Assembly: GCA_028287455.1 (NCBI GenBank)
Contig: JAQBPP010000197.1
Location: 1-7,273 of the forward strand
Direction: 5' to 3'
Origin: Bacilli bacterium
GTDB taxonomy: Bacteria; Bacillota; Bacilli; Tumebacillales; JAQBPP01
DNA length: 7,273 nt
The position numbers and the translations under genes are program-made. The notes under the pieces were generated by a model, which did not search any database, was not told the DNA's origin, and was given only the letters and a program-made list of their open reading frames with translations. Shown one piece after another: positions 1 through 5,957 of the stretch (positions within the stretch are counted from its first letter, which is position 1; each line of letters starts with the position of its first letter).

Positions 1-158
1 CTCTCTCCACTCCATCGAAATATGACAGTGCTGTAGAAGATATTTATGCGAAAGCAGCCGTACAGGTCGCCGAGGGGTCTATGGACATCAATACAGCATT
101 GCGGAATGCAGAAGATGAAGCAAATAAGGCAATTGCTGCTGCCAAGCAAAATCAGTAA
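1..158 (+). CDS. Extracellular sugar-binding protein of an ABC importer, C-terminal fragment (5' end outside window)
   Basis: An open frame starting at base 3 (or earlier) runs 51 codons to TAA at 156-158. The visible tail contains GSMDINTALRNAEDEANKAI, the pattern commonly seen at the very end of family 1 extracellular solute-binding proteins of carbohydrate ABC importers (Gly-x-x-Asp-hydrophobic-x-x-Ala-Leu, then an acidic/Ala-rich Glu-Ala-x-Lys helix). Such proteins are exported lipoproteins that capture sugars outside the membrane and deliver them to two permease subunits; those partners are not in the window and would lie to the left. The glycosidase-like gene follows after 32 bases with no terminator between them, so the two are probably co-transcribed. 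The assignment rests on a short tail and on context; the sugar bound cannot be told. Confidence 0.72.
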   Translation, partial: LSTPSKYDSAVEDIYAKAAVQVAEGSMDINTALRNAEDEANKAIAAAKQNQ

Positions 159-175
159 GCCTTTGCCAGACGAAT

Positions 176-193
176 AGGAGTGACAATTGTTTG
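176..193 (+). promoter_or_regulatory. Ribosome binding site AGGAG with TTG start codon
   Basis: AGGAG at 176-180 lies 10 bases before TTG at 191-193. No ATG or GTG in the same frame is placed as well, so this site supports the TTG as the start of the 695-residue protein. Confidence 0.65.
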
Positions 194-2278
194 CAGCGAT
201 CGATTCTGTTCAGCAGAGATTCCAAAAAAGCGGTAGACGTGGTTGAAACCGAACAGGGACTGGAAATTCAACTGCGCGGTCAAGCTGATAGTAAATCAGT
301 TTATTTTCAGGGGCGCTTGAACAAAATGCTCAGCTATTCAGAGGGCAAGCCGTGGAGTTTGCAGAGTGTCCTGCTGGACAATGCAAGTATTGTTGCAGAG
401 GAACAGTCAATTCGGATCTGTGGCAAGACGAAAACGTTAGACATTTCTATGGAGCTGGCATTTGACGAACAGCAGTTGCTGCGATTGAATGTCACATGGG
501 CAAATTGGACGGAGCGCCTCCTGTCCGATGTTGCGGTCGGCATCCTCCTTGAACTGCCTGAGCGGGAGAAGGAGATCGTCACCATCCCGCATATGATCTA
601 TAACAACAATCCATCTTCAGATCCGGACCGAATTGTACCCCGTCTTGGAGTTGGAGCGGGAAAAGGTTTTGTTTGCGAGGAACATCGTCTGCCGATTCCT
701 TGTGTAAATATGGAGTGGGCAGAATGTGAAGTGCCGCGGTACATTTCTCTTTTTTCCATTCCGACCTGCGTGGAGTCCGAAGACGGTATTGTACAGTACG
801 GTTCACTAGGCGCTATCAGGCACAACAACCGCACCACAGCAGCAGCGATGAGCGGGGTTTTGATGTTTAACGGGGAACAGGATGTTGTTTATGTCGGGAA
901 AAGCAAAACATCTCCTTATAATGGAGGTTACCTGGACTTTCCGCCTGGATTCTCATTGTCGAAACAATATGTATTGGATTGGGGAACCCTCCCCCAAACG
1001 GGCTGGGGTTTCCGGGAAGTTGTGCACAAAGCTTTGCAACTGTTTGACCCGCAAGGCGCCAAGCCATTGTCTGTCGAACAAATCATCAGGTTGAAAACAA
1101 ATGCGCTGGATGATCGTTGGCGATTTGTCGACGGAGCTGCAGGGTATGTCAAATTCAATGATACAAACGACTTCGGCAATGTATCTCGTCATCCGCTGCA
1201 CTTTTTGTACGGCTGGACCGGACAATGTCTGAAGCTCGCCTGGTGCGACGCCAAACTGGGATTTGATGACGGAGAGCCAGATCGGATCGAACGCTGTGAA
1301 CAGGCGGTCGATTTTTATCTGCGAGATAGCATTACGTCTGTACCTGGAGTGCGAAATAGTTCCTATCATTTGGACGATCGTCGCTGGGACAATTTTTATA
1401 TACAAAAGGAAGCAGTGATTTCCAGCCGCGCCTACGGGGAAACGATTGCCGATTTGGCAGAGATTGTCCTCCTCTTCCAAAGTCAGCAGCGGCAAGTGCC
1501 TGTGCATTGGCTTGCAGCCCTTCGAGAAAGTGCAGATTTTTTCCTGAACGGTACTCTTTCCTCAGGGATTTATCCAGCTGCCTGGCAGCTGGACGGGCAA
1601 CCTGCTGATGAACTGATTACCTCCGCAGGCATCCCCTGTCTGATTGCCGTTTTAAAAGCCTACAGGATTCTTGGGGACAAACGTTATTTGGAACAAGCGG
1701 AACAAATTATGCAGCGTTACTATGAGCTGCACGCCCGTACGTTTGAGCGACCTTTTGCTCGCTCGACGCTGGATGCGAAGTGTGAGGATAAAGAAGCCGG
1801 CATGTATTTCTTCCTGGCCGCCTTCGAACTGTATGTAGTCACAAAGAGACAGGAGTACAAGGAATGGGCAGAAGTATCGGCGGACTGGCTTCTGACGTTT
1901 GTGTATATGTGGAATCCTGCTTTTGACAAAGGGGCAAAATTTACGGAAGCGAACTTTCAGGCAACCGGCTGGCCAGGTGTTAGTGTGCAGAATCATCATT
2001 TGGATGTATTTTTCCCCACATTTGACTTTTGGCAATTTGGACGGTTGACTGGAAATAGCGGTTATGAAACGATCGGCCGGATGATTTTTGACGCCATGGG
2101 TCAGGGGATCTGCACCAAACCAGGAGAATGGGGATTTACAGTTGTCGGAGAACAGGGCGAAGGTTTTTATCAGACCCATTATCACAGCAGAGGAAATGCC
2201 AATAACTGGAATCCGTCCTGGGTCATTGCTCTTGCATTATATAACGCGTTGAAGTTTCGGGAAGCAAACGGAACGTGA
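191..2278 (+). CDS. Predicted cytoplasmic glycosidase-like protein with alpha/alpha-toroid (six-hairpin) C-terminal domain
   Basis: This 695-residue protein starts at TTG behind AGGAG. It has no signal peptide or membrane segment, so it should act in the cytoplasm. Residues about 1-280 look beta-rich. From about 295 onward the sequence alternates amphipathic helices with Trp/Tyr/Phe-rich loops, as in six-hairpin glycosidase folds (unsaturated glucuronyl hydrolases, GH family toroids and relatives). Acidic and polar clusters that could form an active site are CEDKEAG at 531-537, the stretch around QNHHLD at 600-605, and the Asn/Trp-rich GNANNWNPSW near the C-terminus. I cannot place it in a named GH family and do not assign catalytic residues. 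It follows a sugar-binding protein gene and precedes a catabolic operon, so the most likely role is releasing a monosaccharide from an imported glycoside. It could instead be a lyase or epimerase-like toroid protein. The family-level guess is moderate and the substrate unknown. Confidence 0.7.
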   Translation: MQRSILFSRDSKKAVDVVETEQGLEIQLRGQADSKSVYFQGRLNKMLSYSEGKPWSLQSVLLDNASIVAEEQSIRICGKTKTLDISMELAFDEQQLLRLNVTWANWTERLLSDVAVGILLELPEREKEIVTIPHMIYNNNPSSDPDRIVPRLGVGAGKGFVCEEHRLPIPCVNMEWAECEVPRYISLFSIPTCVESEDGIVQYGSLGAIRHNNRTTAAAMSGVLMFNGEQDVVYVGKSKTSPYNGGYLDFPPGFSLSKQYVLDWGTLPQTGWGFREVVHKALQLFDPQGAKPLSVEQIIRLKTNALDDRWRFVDGAAGYVKFNDTNDFGNVSRHPLHFLYGWTGQCLKLAWCDAKLGFDDGEPDRIERCEQAVDFYLRDSITSVPGVRNSSYHLDDRRWDNFYIQKEAVISSRAYGETIADLAEIVLLFQSQQRQVPVHWLAALRESADFFLNGTLSSGIYPAAWQLDGQPADELITSAGIPCLIAVLKAYRILGDKRYLEQAEQIMQRYYELHARTFERPFARSTLDAKCEDKEAGMYFFLAAFELYVVTKRQEYKEWAEVSADWLLTFVYMWNPAFDKGAKFTEANFQATGWPGVSVQNHHLDVFFPTFDFWQFGRLTGNSGYETIGRMIFDAMGQGICTKPGEWGFTVVGEQGEGFYQTHYHSRGNANNWNPSWVIALALYNALKFREANGT

Positions 2279-2289
2279 AGAGGAAATTG

Positions 2290-2320
2290 GAGAACTCGAT
2301 TCTGTCGAGTTCTCTTTTTT
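2290..2320 (+). terminator. Intrinsic terminator after the glycosidase-like gene
   Basis: A perfect 10-bp stem, GAGAACTCGA (2290-2299) and TCGAGTTCTC (2305-2314), closes a 5-base loop TTCTG and is followed by six T (2315-2320). It begins 11 bases after the TGA of the upstream gene. Read from the minus strand the hairpin is followed only by CCAATTTCC, so it should work mainly for the plus-strand transcript, though the stem may also slow readthrough from the convergent lacI-family gene. Confidence 0.9.
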
Positions 2321-2343
2321 ACTATGTGGGTGGCAAATCAGAA

Positions 2344-3375
2344 TTAAACAATTGATTTGCAGGATTTTCGTTCGATCAATCGTGTGTCGATAAGCGATTT
2401 GATTTTGATGGACTCCTCGTTTTCAATCGTTTCGATCAACAGATCAACCGCCTGATGCGCCATCTTTTCTTTTTCCACATGGATGGTGGTCAATTCCGGA
2501 GAGATGATTACAGCTTCAGATATATTGTCAAATCCCATTACAGATAGATCGTCGGGAACCCGGATTCCAAGTTCGTTCAGCGATTTAATCACGCTGATCG
2601 CCATATAATCACATTCGCAAAACAGGGCAGTAGGTTGAGAAACCCCCTGCTTGCGTCGTTCCAACAGTTGCTGCTTGAAAACGTCTTGTGCAGCGAGAAT
2701 GGCTGGTGAAAGACTGAAGAAATCACGCTCTTCGATTGTCAATCCATATTCTTGTAGAGCTTCTGTCATTCCTCGCTTACGGGATTCAAAATTGTACATC
2801 CTCGCGTTTGACTGCACGTATCCAATTTGACGGTGACCCTGTTGATACAGGTAAGCGGCCGCTTGGTAGGCACCCATCCTATTGTTCATCACAACACAAT
2901 TTACGTTAAGCGTTTCATAGCAGGTGTCAAGCACAACCAGATTCGGTTGTATTTCTGCAATGTGTGCGATCTGTTGTTGACTTAGATTGGTTCCGAGCAA
3001 AACAACTCCGCCTCGTCTTGATTCCTCCATGACCGAACGGATGTCCCGCTCAAAATACTCGATGTCAACGGCAGAGAACAATAAGGAATATCCACGTGAT
3101 CTGCACCGTTCTTCAATAAAGTGAATCAATTCCATGAAAAACGGCTGCTTGTAGTAGTGCTCAAGCACAATGCCCGAATTTGTAAATACCAATAACTGCA
3201 GGGATCGAACTTCAGTTCGCGCATCAGATCTTAAATTCAGGACATAACCTGTTTCTTTAGCTATTTTCAATATGCGCTCCCGCGTGTCAGGACCAATTCC
3301 AGGCTTTCCGCTCAGTGCGAGCGAAACGGATGCTTTGGATACATTTGCCATTCTGGCGATGTCTTCCATTTTCAC
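2344..3375 (-). CDS. LacI-family transcriptional regulator of the locus
   Basis: A 343-residue protein with the standard LacI layout. An N-terminal helix-turn-helix occupies residues 3-23 (MEDIARMANVSKASVSLALSG), followed by the usual RERILKIAKETGY helix. A periplasmic-binding-protein-like effector domain runs from about 59 to the end, with the family segments YQAAAYLYQQGHRQIGYV, DDLSVMGFDNI and PELTTIHVEKE. The start is GTG at 3375-3373 on the minus strand, because GGAG lies 10 bases upstream; the ATG two codons later would have a 16-base gap. The hinge is unusual: after GYVLN comes LRSDARTEVRS rather than the common ARxL pattern (see findings). It lies divergent to the isomerase operon and convergent to the glycosidase-like gene, so it most likely represses the flanking sugar operons until an inducer binds. 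The effector cannot be named. Confidence 0.95.
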   Translation of the reverse strand: MKMEDIARMANVSKASVSLALSGKPGIGPDTRERILKIAKETGYVLNLRSDARTEVRSLQLLVFTNSGIVLEHYYKQPFFMELIHFIEERCRSRGYSLLFSAVDIEYFERDIRSVMEESRRGGVVLLGTNLSQQQIAHIAEIQPNLVVLDTCYETLNVNCVVMNNRMGAYQAAAYLYQQGHRQIGYVQSNARMYNFESRKRGMTEALQEYGLTIEERDFFSLSPAILAAQDVFKQQLLERRKQGVSQPTALFCECDYMAISVIKSLNELGIRVPDDLSVMGFDNISEAVIISPELTTIHVEKEKMAHQAVDLLIETIENEESIKIKSLIDTRLIERKSCKSIV

Positions 3376-3385
3376 AATAATTGTT

Positions 3386-3389
3386 CTCC
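3386..3389 (-). promoter_or_regulatory. Ribosome binding site of the LacI-family gene
   Basis: GGAG on the minus strand (CTCC at 3386-3389) sits 10 bases before the GTG at 3375-3373. It decides the GTG start over the ATG two codons downstream. Confidence 0.65.
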
Positions 3390-3423
3390 ATTCTTGCTTA
3401 AGAAATATCGGCCATTTAACTAG

Positions 3424-3451
3424 ATCTTAACGGTAGACTAGGAAATGTAAA
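3424..3451 (-). promoter_or_regulatory. Putative promoter of the LacI-family gene
   Basis: On the minus strand, TTTACA (3451-3446) is separated by 16 bases from TAAGAT (3429-3424). These match the sigma-A consensus boxes at 5/6 and 4/6 positions. Transcription would begin near 3417 and leave a leader of about 42 bases. The -35 box overlaps the palindrome at 3448-3458, which would let the regulator repress its own gene. Confidence 0.5.
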
Positions 3452-3458
3452 CAGTTTA
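3448..3458. promoter_or_regulatory. Candidate operator 1, TAAACAGTTTA
   Basis: A perfect 11-base inverted repeat (TAAAC, central A, GTTTA), identical to the site at 3512-3522. It lies over the -35 box of the regulator's putative promoter. It is also embedded in a second, longer inverted repeat, GTAAACAGTTTAAGTTTAC (3447-3465; arms GTAAAC and GTTTAC). It is probably bound by the adjacent LacI-family protein, by inference from position and repetition only. Confidence 0.5.
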
Positions 3459-3511
3459 AGTTTACTACTCTCTAAACACTTTCGCAACAAGGACAAGGAC
3501 CTGATGTTGAC

Positions 3512-3522
3512 TAAACAGTTTA
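3512..3522. promoter_or_regulatory. Candidate operator 2, TAAACAGTTTA
   Basis: An exact second copy of the palindrome at 3448-3458, with centres 64 bases apart, close to six helical turns, so proteins bound at both would face the same side of the DNA. It lies about 22 bases upstream of the -35 box of the isomerase operon promoter. The left flank extends to ACTAAAC (3510-3516), a heptamer repeated at 3594-3600 and, inverted, at 3613-3619. Confidence 0.5.
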
Positions 3523-3531
3523 TAAAAATTA

Positions 3532-3542
3532 ACTAAATTAGT
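3532..3542. promoter_or_regulatory. Short inverted repeat ACTAAATTAGT abutting the -35 box
   Basis: Arms ACTAA and TTAGT surround a central A and end one base before TTGACC. It shares the ACTAA half-site with the neighbouring palindromes and is well placed to influence polymerase binding. It is short and AT-rich, so chance is a real alternative. Confidence 0.35.
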
Positions 3543-3543
3543 G

Positions 3544-3573
3544 TTGACCTGCCAATTTTTACCGTGATATTAT
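3544..3573 (+). promoter_or_regulatory. Promoter of the isomerase-transketolase-kinase operon
   Basis: TTGACC (3544-3549, 5/6 of the -35 consensus) is followed after 18 bases by TATTAT (3568-3573, 5/6 of the -10 consensus). TGA directly before the -10 box gives an extended -10 (TGn) element. Transcription should begin near 3580, leaving a leader of about 95 bases. A downstream TATACT at 3571-3576 is an alternative -10 but gives a spacer of 21 bases. Confidence 0.65.
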
Positions 3574-3580
3574 ACTATTA

Positions 3581-3597
3581 TAGTGAATTATTCACTA
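3581..3597. promoter_or_regulatory. Candidate operator over the transcription start, TAGTGAATTATTCACTA
   Basis: A perfect inverted repeat with 8-base arms (TAGTGAAT and ATTCACTA) and one central T. It begins about eight bases after the -10 box, at or just after the predicted transcription start, the classic place for a repressor operator. Its core differs from TAAACAGTTTA, so it may be a second site type or belong to a different regulator. Confidence 0.55.
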
Positions 3598-3619
3598 AAC
3601 GATCTATTATTTGTTTAGT
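3594..3619 (+). repeat. Inverted heptamer pair ACTAAAC / GTTTAGT in the leader
   Basis: ACTAAAC (3594-3600) and GTTTAGT (3613-3619) are exact reverse complements separated by 12 bases. A further near copy, TTTTAGT, lies at 3625-3631. They could form a weak 7-bp RNA hairpin in the leader or be DNA half-sites for the regulator. No T-tract follows directly, so this is not a terminator. Confidence 0.4.
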
Positions 3620-3660
3620 TATTGTTTTAGTCTTTTGGAAACTAATTTCTGTCGAGAGGG

Positions 3661-3678
3661 AAAGGGGATACTGCTCTG
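3661..3678 (+). promoter_or_regulatory. Ribosome binding site AAAGGGG leading to a CTG start codon
   Basis: AAAGGGG at 3661-3667, within a longer purine run from 3654, is followed after 8 bases by CTG at 3676-3678. The reading frame is open from 3646 and contains no ATG, GTG or TTG before 3718, so this well-spaced site points to CTG as the start. Confidence 0.65.
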
Positions 3679-5112
3679 AAACCGCTTAAACTGGGTTATG
3701 CCCCCACACGCAGGTTTGTGTTCAGTGCCGAAGATGCATACAAATACAAAATGGAAATCCGCGAGCGAATGGACTCGTTTGGACTGCCTTTGGAAATTGT
3801 CGACTTGGAAGGAATTAATACGGAAGGACTGCTTTATGATCATCAGATAAACGCCGACCAGATCATTCAACGTTTCCGACAGGAAAACGTCGATGCTGTG
3901 TTTTTCCCGCACTGCAATTTTGGTACCGAAGAAACGGTAGCCAGGGTGGCAAAAGCGATTGGAAAACCGGTTTTACTCTGGGGGCCAAGGGATGAAGCGC
4001 CGCTTGCAGATGGCATGCGACTGCGCGATACGCAGTGCGGACTATTTGCGACTGGCAAGGTGCTGCGCCGCTTCAATGTTCCGTTTACATACATTACAAA
4101 CAGCAGGGTGAGCGACCCGACGTTCCAGCGAGGGTTCACTAATTTTGCAGCGGCCGCAAATGTGGTAAAACGGTTTAGCGAACTTCGCATTCTGCAGATT
4201 GCACCTCGTCCTGCATCATTCTTGACAATGATTTGCAATGAAGGAGAACTGCTCGAACGGTTTGGAATTGAGCTTTATCCAATTACTTTGGAGGAAATCA
4301 GACAAGCAACGACTCAACAGGAGAAGCAAAACAGCAGTGAACTGCAGGAAGCGGTCGATTTCATCAAGGATAGACTGGATACTTCGGAGGTTTCAGACGA
4401 CGAGATTAAACGGGTAGCCGCACTAAAGGTAGCCATGAGGAATTATGCCGATTCGAATGGGTGTACGGCCATTGCAATCCAATGCTGGTCAGCTTTGCAA
4501 GGAGCAATCGGAATCATGCCGTGCCTCGCAAACGCCTTACTCACCGATGAACAACTTCCAGTCACTTGCGAGACAGACATTCATGGTGCGATAACGTCCA
4601 TTATGGTGCAGGCGGCAGCAGGCAACCAACTGCCGACGTTTTTCGCCGATTTGACCATCCGTCATCCAGATAATCCCAACGCTGAGCTGCTGTTTCACTG
4701 TGGCAATTTTCCTGTATCTCTTTCAGTCGAGCACAAGCCCAAGCTGCGCAAACATTTCCTGTTTGACGATCATGCTCCCGGTACAGTGGAAGGCGAGATT
4801 CGGGGCGGCTGTCTCACGCTAGCTCGCTTTGATGGGGATCACAACGAGTATTCTCTGTTTCTAGGCCGTGCTCGCGGCACAACGGGGCCATATACGCGTG
4901 GTTCTTACGTCTGGGTGGAAGTCAATGATTGGCCGCTGTGGGAAGAAAAGCTGGTGAAAGGACCTTATGTCCACCATACGGTTGGGATCCACGCAGACGT
5001 CATTCCCGCATTATATGAAGCGTGTACCTATATTCCCGGCCTCTCGCCTGATCCGGTCGATCCGTCGGAAGCAGAGATACGCGCATGGCTAAGGGGAAGC
5101 GATCTCGTATGA
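3676..5112 (+). CDS. L-fucose/L-arabinose-isomerase-like sugar isomerase
   Basis: Read from CTG 3676 the protein has 478 residues. It then begins LKPLKLGYAPTRRFVFSAED, which carries the LGYAPTRR segment I associate with the N-terminus of this family; the GTG at 3718 would remove it and has no ribosome binding site. Recognisable segments are NGCTAIAIQCWSALQ (about 261-275), CETDIHGA (298-305), FADLTIRHPDNP (323-334) and GPYVHHTVGIHAD (429-441). By analogy with FucI, E299, D325 and a histidine among H433/H434/H439 are candidate metal ligands. The enzyme should interconvert an aldose and a ketose in the cytoplasm using a divalent metal. It heads an operon with transketolase and FGGY kinase genes, so its ketose product is probably phosphorylated and then cleaved. 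It is shorter than E. coli FucI (about 590 residues) and belongs to a divergent branch, so the substrate need not be fucose. Confidence 0.88.
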   Translation: MKPLKLGYAPTRRFVFSAEDAYKYKMEIRERMDSFGLPLEIVDLEGINTEGLLYDHQINADQIIQRFRQENVDAVFFPHCNFGTEETVARVAKAIGKPVLLWGPRDEAPLADGMRLRDTQCGLFATGKVLRRFNVPFTYITNSRVSDPTFQRGFTNFAAAANVVKRFSELRILQIAPRPASFLTMICNEGELLERFGIELYPITLEEIRQATTQQEKQNSSELQEAVDFIKDRLDTSEVSDDEIKRVAALKVAMRNYADSNGCTAIAIQCWSALQGAIGIMPCLANALLTDEQLPVTCETDIHGAITSIMVQAAAGNQLPTFFADLTIRHPDNPNAELLFHCGNFPVSLSVEHKPKLRKHFLFDDHAPGTVEGEIRGGCLTLARFDGDHNEYSLFLGRARGTTGPYTRGSYVWVEVNDWPLWEEKLVKGPYVHHTVGIHADVIPALYEACTYIPGLSPDPVDPSEAEIRAWLRGSDLV

Positions 5113-5942
5113 CTTCCACTCTGGAATTGAAGCGCAAATCGATTCAAATCCGTATGGATGTTCTGCAGTTGATACATGGAGCGCAAACGGGACATACAGG
5201 AGGTTCACTGAGCAACAGCGATATTTTGACTGTTCTTTATTACAGTGTCATGCGGCATGACCCGAGCAGGGCGAACTGGCCTGGCCGAGATCGTTTTATC
5301 GCCAGCAAAGGACATTCTGTTGAATCGCTTTGGTGTATTTTAGCTGACCTAGGGTATTTTCCCAAAGAAGAATTAAAAACCTACTGTCAGTTTGGCACGC
5401 GGTTGATCGGTCATCCAAACAACAAGGTGCCGGGCATCGAGATGAATACGGGTGCACTGGGTCACGGACTGTCAATCTCTGTCGGAATGGCGATGGGTGC
5501 AAAAATGAATGGTGAACCGTATCGCGTGTTTTGCTTGATGGGCGATGGTGAACAGGCAGAAGGGTCGATCTGGGAAGCAGCGATGGCAGCTGCTCACTAC
5601 AAGTTGGATAATCTCATCGGTATTATTGACCGCAACCGCTTGCAAATCAGCGGAGGAACGGAAGACGTCATGGGGCTTGAACCGCTAGGCAGCAAATGGG
5701 AAGCGTTTGGCTGGCAGGTGACCCAGGTCGACGGAAATGATATTCCGGGGCTCAGCGATGTTTTACATGCCGTGCCTTTGCAGAGAGGTAAACCCACCCT
5801 GATCATTGCTAATACAGTAAAGGGTAAAGGCGTTTCGTTCGCAGAAAACCAGCCAGAGTGGCATCACCATGTGCCAAATGATGTTGAACTTCGGCTTGCA
5901 CTGGAGCAACTTTCGGCAGAACTGTCTGTGTATAGCGAATAG
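5109..5942 (+). CDS. Transketolase, N-terminal (thiamine diphosphate-binding) subunit
   Basis: This 277-residue protein corresponds to the first half of a full transketolase. Visible motifs are GHTGGSLS (28-35), RDRFIASKGH, NTGALGHGLSISVG, and the thiamine diphosphate/Mg motif starting GDGE (145-148) and ending in IIDRN (172-176). It binds the cofactor pyrophosphate and pairs with the next gene's product to form the active enzyme, which moves two-carbon ketol units from a ketose phosphate to an aldose phosphate. I chose ATG 5109 because it overlaps the previous stop as ATGA and fits the usual short lead before the first helix. An in-frame ATG at 5085 would add eight residues (MAKGKRSR) and has a weaker ribosome binding site; AAGGGGAAG at 5091-5099 serves the later start. 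Translational coupling to the isomerase is likely. Confidence 0.93.
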   Translation: MTSTLELKRKSIQIRMDVLQLIHGAQTGHTGGSLSNSDILTVLYYSVMRHDPSRANWPGRDRFIASKGHSVESLWCILADLGYFPKEELKTYCQFGTRLIGHPNNKVPGIEMNTGALGHGLSISVGMAMGAKMNGEPYRVFCLMGDGEQAEGSIWEAAMAAAHYKLDNLIGIIDRNRLQISGGTEDVMGLEPLGSKWEAFGWQVTQVDGNDIPGLSDVLHAVPLQRGKPTLIIANTVKGKGVSFAENQPEWHHHVPNDVELRLALEQLSAELSVYSE

Positions 5943-5945
5943 GAT

Positions 5946-5951
5946 GGGGGG
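5946..5951 (+). promoter_or_regulatory. Ribosome binding site of the transketolase C-terminal subunit
   Basis: Six consecutive G (5946-5951) lie 6 bases before ATG 5958, inside the 15-base gap that separates the two transketolase subunits. This is the only junction of the right-hand operon without an ATGA overlap. Confidence 0.5.
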
Positions 5952-5957
5952 CTCGCA

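Larger units (their letters stand above)
3376..3675. other. 300-bp divergent regulatory region between the regulator and the isomerase operon
   Basis: This AT-rich stretch has no credible gene. It holds a promoter for each direction, at least four short perfect inverted repeats and several ACTAAA/TTTAGT half-sites, plus a roughly 95-base 5' leader of the isomerase operon. I looked for a CcpA catabolite-repression site with the usual central CG and did not find a convincing one. Confidence 0.8.

Noticed and set aside
953..1507. 184-codon open frame on the minus strand
   Set aside because: It lies entirely inside the well-supported 695-residue plus-strand gene, has no recognisable motifs and looks like a by-product of that gene's codon use.
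1652..2185. 177-codon open frame on the minus strand
   Set aside because: It lies within the 3' half of the same plus-strand gene, has no family features and no supporting promoter or neighbour.
3471..3495. Possible CcpA (cre) site near TAAACACTTTCGC
   Set aside because: Neither strand gives the required TG-N3-4-CG-N3-4-CA arrangement; it fits better as a degenerate copy of the TAAACAGTTTA motif.
3718..3720. GTG as the start of the isomerase gene
   Set aside because: There is no Shine-Dalgarno sequence at a proper distance, and the conserved-looking LGYAPTRR segment lies upstream in the same open frame behind a good ribosome binding site.
3619..3912. 97-codon minus-strand open frame spanning the operon leader
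   Set aside because: It overlaps the ribosome binding site and first codons of the isomerase gene and has no recognisable features.
5085..5087. Earlier ATG for the transketolase N-terminal subunit
   Set aside because: It would add a basic octapeptide not expected for the family and has only a weak upstream ribosome binding site; ATG 5109 overlaps the previous stop and fits better. It remains possible.
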